A stretch of DNA of 64,000 nucleotides, taken from the NCBI GenBank assembly GCA_025603075.1, contig MU626304.1, forward strand, positions 3,031 through 67,030, read 5' to 3'. The notes below the pieces were generated by a model. That model saw only the letters and a list, made by a program, of their open reading frames with translations, was not told the origin of the DNA and searched no databases. The stretch is from Neoconidiobolus thromboides FSU 785. Its lineage: Eukaryota; Entomophthoromycota; Entomophthoromycetes; Entomophthorales; Neoconidiobolaceae. The position numbers and the translations under genes are program-made. Below, in pieces: positions 58,491-64,000 of this stretch (the stretch's first letter is position 1; the number at the start of each line of letters is the position of its first letter).

Positions 58491-59819
58491 ATGGAATTAA
58501 AATTAGAGTATCTACCTTTAGTTGTATTAGATGAAATTTTTAAGTTAGTATCTCCAAAAGAATTGTTTAAGTTACGCTTTTTAAATAAATATTTATTTAA
58601 TACTATAAATGATACTATTAAATATAATTTGACTTATTCAATATATAGTCATTATGAAATTAAGGAGTATAATAAATGTCAGGAGGATTTTATTAAAAAA
58701 AATGGACTAATGATGAGGCATTTGAGTATAAATGATAACAATGTGGAATATTTGAATTATTGTCCTAACATCTTAACTCTAAGCTATAGCAATAATATAC
58801 GAAAATTTAACAACAGTATTGTCGATAAATCAAACAATAAGATGGACGTCAACCTGGTGAAATTAAGGAAGATTATTATTAATACATCAAGTAATGATGA
58901 CTGCTGTCAACTATTTGAACAATTTAAGGCCTCCTTATACCAACTTGAAATGATTGAAATCAACAGCTATTGTGGAGATTTAGAAAATATAATTAAATAT
59001 TTAAATCCTAATAAATTAAAGATATTTAAATTGTACTCTGATGATTATTTAAATATTAATGGATTGGCTACAATCAAAACTAAATTCTACAACCTAAAGG
59101 TGCTACATTTGAAGTTTAATAGACATATTATTACACCGAAGGAGTATAGATACAATATAAATTTTAGCTCAAATTTGGAATTAATAGTTGAAGGTGACTT
59201 TTATTTGAATTTCAACATCAATTGTCTTGGAAGTCTAAGTAACTTAAAAAGCGTGAAACTAATAGATACTTCCGGTTCTTTATTTAATGCAGATAGCAAT
59301 GATATAAAATCAATTGAAAGTGGCAATATAATCAGTCTAGGCTATCTTGATATAGTCAATTCAATCAAATATCATTTAGTCAATTTACCAACATTAAGAG
59401 AAGTATATTTTAATGAGTTAACAATGGAAAAGCTAAAATTAATTTCTATGCTATCTAACATTGAAGTTATTCATATCAATTATTTAAACTTTGATAGCAA
59501 GAGCATTATTCAAATCCCTAGCTCAAGCAGTAGTGATAATCGTAAAACAGAGTCTCGATTATATAAATGTAACTTCATAAAACAAATTACAATTGATTTT
59601 TACCATCCTTCATATGAGCAGTTTATTTCTTTTTTGCTTTTATTTCCAAAACTTAACGCAGTTAAAATTAATAATTTTGATTTAATAGCTAAACACAAAA
59701 CTATTGATTTTAAACTAAATACCCCTTTGTTACTTACCACTCCTGCCATATCTTATACCAATATAAGCGCTTTCAATGAATTGGCTAATACTCCAATGCT
59801 AAATTGGATTAGAATATAA
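58491..59819 (+). CDS. F-box protein with leucine-rich-repeat-like region
   Basis: 442 residues, one exon. An F-box occupies about residues 4-42 (LEYLPLVVLDEIFKLVSPKELFKLRFLNKYLFNTIN), with the usual Leu-Pro and Leu/Phe positions. The rest is a succession of irregular leucine/isoleucine-rich units (LKVLHLKFN, LKSVKLIDT, IEVIHINYLNF, LNAVKINNFD) compatible with a leucine-rich-repeat substrate receptor. It should pair with Skp1 in an SCF ubiquitin ligase; the substrate is unknown. Such single-exon F-box/LRR genes form large families in several early-diverging fungi. Confidence 0.8.
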   Translation: MELKLEYLPLVVLDEIFKLVSPKELFKLRFLNKYLFNTINDTIKYNLTYSIYSHYEIKEYNKCQEDFIKKNGLMMRHLSINDNNVEYLNYCPNILTLSYSNNIRKFNNSIVDKSNNKMDVNLVKLRKIIINTSSNDDCCQLFEQFKASLYQLEMIEINSYCGDLENIIKYLNPNKLKIFKLYSDDYLNINGLATIKTKFYNLKVLHLKFNRHIITPKEYRYNINFSSNLELIVEGDFYLNFNINCLGSLSNLKSVKLIDTSGSLFNADSNDIKSIESGNIISLGYLDIVNSIKYHLVNLPTLREVYFNELTMEKLKLISMLSNIEVIHINYLNFDSKSIIQIPSSSSSDNRKTESRLYKCNFIKQITIDFYHPSYEQFISFLLLFPKLNAVKINNFDLIAKHKTIDFKLNTPLLLTTPAISYTNISAFNELANTPMLNWIRI

Positions 59820-60051
59820 TGATTTGATATTCGAATTATATAGCAGTATCAATGATATCAAAAGCTTTCTTAACGGCTGATATATATGTCCTTGTTTGTA
59901 CTATTGCTTAAATAAGCCCTCAATTCATTGGTAGCTATTAATACCATCATCTACTTTTTACATTTCAATTTTGTTTATTTGTGAAATTTACTTCATTCAC
60001 AATAAAAAACTGCTAATTTATGTAAATTATCATTAAATTAAATAAAAGATT

Positions 60052-60150
60052 TGGGGGTGTTTTTTTTGGCTTCATTACTTTTTCTATCTTTTAAGTGTTA
60101 TTTAAATGGAAAAACTATCACTGAAATTCTTACATAAAAATACATCCCCA
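60052..60150 (+). mobile_element. MITE copy 26, forward, 99 bp
   Basis: TGGGGGTG left end, CATCCCCA right end, TT on both sides. Confidence 0.88.
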
Positions 60151-60471
60151 TTTATTAAGTACAAAATTTAAAAATAAGATAAAAAGGTATTTTAGTTCAA
60201 AATTTTATTGAAGACCAATACTTAATCATAAAGAATGAGTCTTTTGTTTTATTTTTTATTTCATATTGTCATTAAAATATTTATAGAATCTGGTCGAGCT
60301 AGCTTGTTTTAAAAAAATAAAGACTCAAAAATAATCACAAATGTTTCTAAAAATGGTATATTAGAAAATATGTTCACTATATATAACGCTAAAGTTCAAC
60401 ATTATATTAAAAAATTGTTATAACTAAAACATTGTTTTTATAGCGTATTTATCAATAATCTATTTAATATA

Positions 60472-60572
60472 TGGGGATGTTTTTTTTGACTTCATTATTT
60501 TTTCCATCTTTTAAGCACTATTTGAATGGAAAATTTGTTAGTAAAATTCTCAAATACAAAAATACATCTCCA
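60472..60572 (+). mobile_element. MITE copy 27, forward, 101 bp
   Basis: TGGGGATG left end, CATCTCCA right end, TA on both sides. Confidence 0.92.
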
Positions 60573-60837
60573 TATATAAAAAGACCATTGTTCTGAATAG
60601 GTTTAAAATTTATAGCATAAATTTAATAACAATAATAAATTATAAGTAATCATGAAAAATAAGTTGTTTTGATTTAGCAATATCATTAATACGAACTACC
60701 CTTTGACATTATATACATCTATGGTATTTATTATAAGTCAAATAGACGAAATAGATAATTCGAACAAACTTTTAAGCTACATAATCCCCACAAATTAAAC
60801 ACTAATATATGTATACTCAATTTTCTGATTAAATTAA

Positions 60838-61937
60838 TCATTTATGGTATTTTGCCTAAAATAAATTAAACAATATAAAAGCTGAAATCAAAAAAGTTAC
60901 TTGATACAATCCAGAGTAATAACCTGCAAAATACCATGAAGATAACAGGTTTTCCAAATCAACGTCTTGTTGTGACCCTAATCAATAGTTATAAGCTGAT
61001 CATAAAATCTTTTTTATAATTATACTTTGACCATTTAGCACTGGAAACGAAACAGGAGGAAAAACGGGCTAAAAATTTTAATAAAGGTTAAACCGTTTTT
61101 CAAAGAAATTTTTACCACAGTTGTACTAGCTCCTTGGCTTTCAGTGTTATCTATTTTATTCTAAAAATAGAATTAAACAAATTTAATAATAAAAACTAAC
61201 TATTTACATTTTCATTTTTTTTCACTTTTTTTTTTGCCCCTGTTTCAATATCTCCTGTTATCTTTTTACTAAAAGTAGCTTTACGACCTACCTTATGTTA
61301 GTTTATATTCCAATAATTGAATTATGTTACCTTTATTGTTAGTTTCCTCGATTTTCTATATAAAGTGCTTATTCAATTATATAATATTTAATTTAACTTA
61401 ATTAATACCTCACTAAATTGTTAATATAAATTACAAATAAAATAAAATCTTAACTTTATACCTTTCAATTTCGATTTCAATCTGATTACTAGAATTCCTA
61501 TTATTTTTCATCTCCTAAAATAAAATCACCGTAAGAATTAGAAATTATAGCATATATCGAATAAAACTTACGTCTCTTTGTCTAACCCCTTCGTCCCAAG
61601 CTGCAATTAATGCCGAGTCATCCCAAAAGTCTTTATTATGAAGTTGTATATCAAAAGATTGGAAGGCTGGCTGTTCTCTTTGTTCCAATTGAATTTCCTC
61701 TTCATTATCATTATAACCTTGCTCATCTTGATTTGTTTCTTGTTCGATTTCTTCTTCATAATATTCTTCGTTTTTAGCTACCTCTACTTGATCATAGTTT
61801 GTTTTAGTTTCAGGTTCTAAGTTATCATTTTCAATAGTATCCTTTAAATGTTATATTATATCGTATTTATTAATTTTAATTGTTACTTCATTCATTTCCT
61901 TTAATAACTGCTCTTCTAAGTCTTCGATATCTCCCAT
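60838..61937 (-). CDS. SMN1: survival motor neuron (SMN) protein, Tudor-less
   Basis: Nine small exons, complement(join(60838..60855,60901..60977,61026..61068,61116..61160,61208..61291,61331..61355,61462..61514,61572..61841,61887..61937)), give 221 residues; no exon but one exceeds 84 nt. Residues 87-107 (KDFWDDSALIAAWDEG) match the Gemin2-binding helix of SMN (WDDTALIKAYD). The C-terminus has the YG box, LENLLSSWYFAGYYSGLYQ (198-216), which drives SMN oligomerisation. Between them lie an acidic stretch, a basic stretch and a proline segment (PVFPPVSFP), but no Tudor domain, as in fission yeast Smn1. SMN loads Sm rings on snRNAs, which suits an intron-rich genome. The exact joins of the 25-nt exon 4 are the least certain. 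Confidence 0.82.
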
Positions 61938-61999
61938 ATTCAAATAATTTAAAACTGCTTAAATGTGTAAAAAGAGAACTAGAATAAAAATTGGATTTT
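61938..61999. promoter_or_regulatory. 62-bp divergent promoter, SMN and Nudix genes
   Basis: The two start codons are separated by only 62 bp, so promoter elements and both 5' leaders must overlap or lie within the genes. Confidence 0.5.
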
Positions 62000-62818
62000 A
62001 TGTTTTTTAACAAATTATTATTAGGTAGGACTAAAAGTATTAGCAAAATGCAAGAAATATCAATACAATTTAATCAACAGATAAAGAAAGAGGAATACCC
62101 ATTGATTCAAAAGTTTAAACCTTTTCAAGAACTTTATAGCAAATTAAGTCAAATGAATCCTTCAGCTGTAAAGATCAATAAAATTATGATTGAAGCAATC
62201 GATAAATTTAAAAGTGATAAAATTGGTTTTATTAAACTAAAAGTAGATTCCGTAAGTTTAGAAAATGATGCTAAAATTCCTGGGATCATTTTATTGGTAA
62301 TTCAATACAAGTTAATAATATTTATTAATTATTATTTATAATAGCGAGGAAACTCAGTCAGCACATTAATATTATTAACTTGCGAAGAAGATATAAGCAT
62401 AGGTAAAGAAGAGTATGTTTTATTAACCAGTCAGCCAAGATTAGCAGCTGGAGAAGAAAGCTTATTAGAATTACCAGCTGGGATGCTTGATGAAGAAGAT
62501 AACTTACATGTAAAAGCAATTCAAGAAGTCGAAGAAGAAACTGGACTCAAAATCAAAAATGAGGAGCTAAAACTATTAAATAAGCAAGGCCATCATACTT
62601 CCCCAGGATTATTAGATGAAAAGGTTTATTTCTTTTTTACAAAATTAATCTTAAAAAGAAAAGAATTGAACGCTATTAATAACAAACTCACTGGTTTACG
62701 AAAAGAAGGGGAACTAATTACGTTAAAACTAATGCCTATTTCTGAAGCTTTAAATCAAACAAATGATATCAAAATCCTTTCTGCTTATACTTTGTATCAA
62801 ATGCGTGCAAAAGAATAG
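62000..62818 (+). CDS. Nudix hydrolase, ADP-sugar pyrophosphatase type
   Basis: Exons 62000-62296 and 62345-62818 give 256 residues from the ATG at 62000. The Nudix fold begins after an N-terminal domain; LLELPAGMLDEED precedes the Nudix box, which reads AIQEVEEETGL where the consensus has REUxEExGU. The metal-binding EExEE glutamates are present, but the helix-capping Arg is Gln. The PAGMLDE segment and overall length recall plant NUDX14-type ADP-glucose/ADP-ribose pyrophosphatases. It likely hydrolyses a nucleoside diphosphate sugar; substrate is uncertain. A hydrophobic, basic start (MFFNKLLLGRTKSISK) could be a weak mitochondrial signal. Confidence 0.85.
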
Positions 62819-62883
62819 CTTAAATATTTATTGTATTTATTAAATAAAAATTATGCTTTATTTCATTTATTTTACTTAATAGC

Positions 62884-63582
62884 TTATTCTTTAATTATAT
62901 AATCCCAGCCATATGTAGTATTTACCCGGCTATCCTTATTTACTCCTTTCTTTATCAAACCACTTAGTAGCATACTCTCTTCATAAAACATGAATATCTC
63001 ATCTAAATCTGAATCAAGATTATTAAACTAATAAATATGTATTAGTGAATATGTTATCTTATATATTTGTTTACCTGTAAATTATCTTCATTAGGATTAA
63101 ATTTATCTTTAATTATATTTTGTAATTTTATCAGTTTTTTAATCTTTGAAGAAAGAAAATCAATACTAAATTAAAGCAAGGTTATAAATAATAATAATAA
63201 TGGTTCTTTGCATACCTCTTAATGTAATTTAAATAGTTTGAATCTCTTTTTTGACTATATTCTATTTGAACTTTTTCAAACTGATTTTTAAGTTCAGTAA
63301 ATTTTTCATTGCAGGATACTAGTTCATCCTGTATTGTGTCAACTAACTTTTCTATTTTTGCCATGTTCCTTGCTGTTTTATTGATTCCTTCCATGCATTC
63401 TGCAATCTAAAAATAAACATAAACTAAGAAAATCTTAAGAAAAGAATGCTTACTTTCTCTTCTGATTTGTCAAACTTATCTTCAGTTAATTTATTATCTT
63501 TAATAAATTCGTTGCTTTCTTCTCCCATACGATCAATCTCTTCTTCCCATACTTTTAACTTTTGCTGATAAAACTCCTCCAT
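62884..63582 (-). CDS. coiled-coil protein of unknown function
   Basis: Four exons, complement(join(62884..63027,63075..63165,63216..63406,63454..63582)), encode 184 residues. The first ~125 residues are predicted coiled coil rich in Glu/Lys (MEEFYQQKLKVWEEEIDRM, EKLVDTIQDELVSCNEKF). The rest is a helical tail ending TYGWDYIIKE. Size and layout would suit a small subunit of a kinetochore, tethering or nuclear complex, but no family is recognised. Its stop is 65 bp from the Nudix stop (convergent) and its start 134 bp from RPC11 (divergent). Confidence 0.75.
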
Positions 63583-63716
63583 TTTAAACCCTTTGATAAT
63601 GAACTAAATTATTCATAAAATATAAATTTTAATTTTTATCCAAAATAAAATGTCTTTAATTGGTCATTTAAGTTTTAAAGCTTTCGAAATCAAATTTACT
63701 TTGATTTAACATTAAA
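63583..63716. promoter_or_regulatory. 134-bp divergent promoter, coiled-coil gene and RPC11
   Basis: Shared upstream DNA of two divergent genes; no specific element identified. Confidence 0.45.
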
Positions 63717-64000
63717 ATGTTGTTTTGTCCATTATGTGGGAATATGCTAATTATTAGTCAGAGTGAAACACAAACTTTTTCATGTCAAACATGTCCATAT
63801 CAATTTTTAATTCAAAAGACAGTAATCAGCTATTTTAAATTATCATATGCATTTATTCATTTATTTAGCACGTTTCGCGATATGTATTAAAGAGAAAGGA
63901 GGTGGATGATGTTTTGGGTGGTGCAGAATCCTGGGAAAATGTGGACCAAACAGATGGTAATCTAGATATTATTGTGTAAATTTGGGATTAACCGTTTAAT
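63717..64000 (+). CDS. RPC11: RNA polymerase III subunit RPC11 (partial)
   Basis: Exons 63717-63821 and 63869-63956 are seen; an intron starts at 63957 and the rest is beyond the window. Exon 1 encodes the N-terminal zinc ribbon, MLFCPLCGNMLIIS then CQTCPYQF (C-x2-C...C-x2-C), and exon 2 the linker with KEVDDVLGGAESWENVDQTD, an unmistakable RPC11 signature. The missing C-terminal TFIIS-like ribbon carries the acidic residues for RNA cleavage. RPC11 gives RNA polymerase III its 3'-cleavage activity and is needed for termination and reinitiation in the nucleus. Confidence 0.92.

Noticed and set aside
61638-61820. 60-codon plus-strand frame
   Set aside because: It is antisense to the acidic exon 2 of SMN.
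1-64000. CRISPR arrays, bacterial operons, ribosome binding sites, rRNA or tRNA genes
   Set aside because: None seen; the genome is eukaryotic. No tRNA B-box (GGTTCGANTCC) was recognised on reading both strands, although a covariance search was not possible.

Overview
The window is eukaryotic nuclear DNA, very AT-rich, with many short spliceosomal introns (mostly 41-60 nt, GTAAGT/GTAAAT-like donors and TTTAG/TTAG acceptors). A Zn2Cys6 transcription factor, a Cet1-type mRNA 5'-triphosphatase, a CENP-B-like protein and an SPT2 protein make it fungal. The AT richness, intron density, type I membrane kelch protein and F-box/leucine-rich protein resemble an early-diverging lineage such as Entomophthoromycotina (Conidiobolus-like); that placement is a guess and not a sequence match.

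Layout. 1-12 kb is accessory: three copies of a secreted eglin/potato-inhibitor-I-like (I13/I78-type) protease inhibitor (two intact, one eroded), a 12-exon cytochrome P450, a Zn2Cys6 factor, and a convergent pair of secreted ten-cysteine proteins. 12.4-15.1 kb holds convergent CDC123 (eIF2 assembly) and a GDP-fucose-type sugar transporter. 15.1-19 kb is gene-poor and rich in a ~101-bp MITE. 19.2-27.5 kb carries a lipase, a conserved WD40 protein and a HUL5/UBE3C-type HECT ligase. 28.4-34 kb has a tandem pair of two-TM proteins, MITEs and repeats. 34.6-41.4 kb is MITE-free: CYM1/PreP peptidase converging on FRS1 (PheRS beta). 43.6-49 kb has an ACSF2-like acyl-CoA synthetase and a broken kelch gene. 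49.7-58 kb is a MITE-free block of core genes: a four-TM protein, CET1, a CENP-B-like protein, LCP5 and SPT2. An F-box protein follows, then two MITEs. The last 3 kb is a very compact block: SMN, a Nudix hydrolase, a coiled-coil protein and RPC11 (cut by the window end).

Most genes were rebuilt exon by exon, and every join listed keeps the reading frame. Core genes serve mRNA capping, snRNP assembly, rRNA processing, Pol III transcription, translation, protein turnover and chromatin. The most striking signals are a MITE family with about 26 recognisable copies plus fragments, a Tudor-less SMN orthologue hidden in nine small exons, a CENP-B-like domesticated transposase whose catalytic residues appear lost, small secreted-protein families with live and dead copies, and an unrecognised tandem membrane-protein family.
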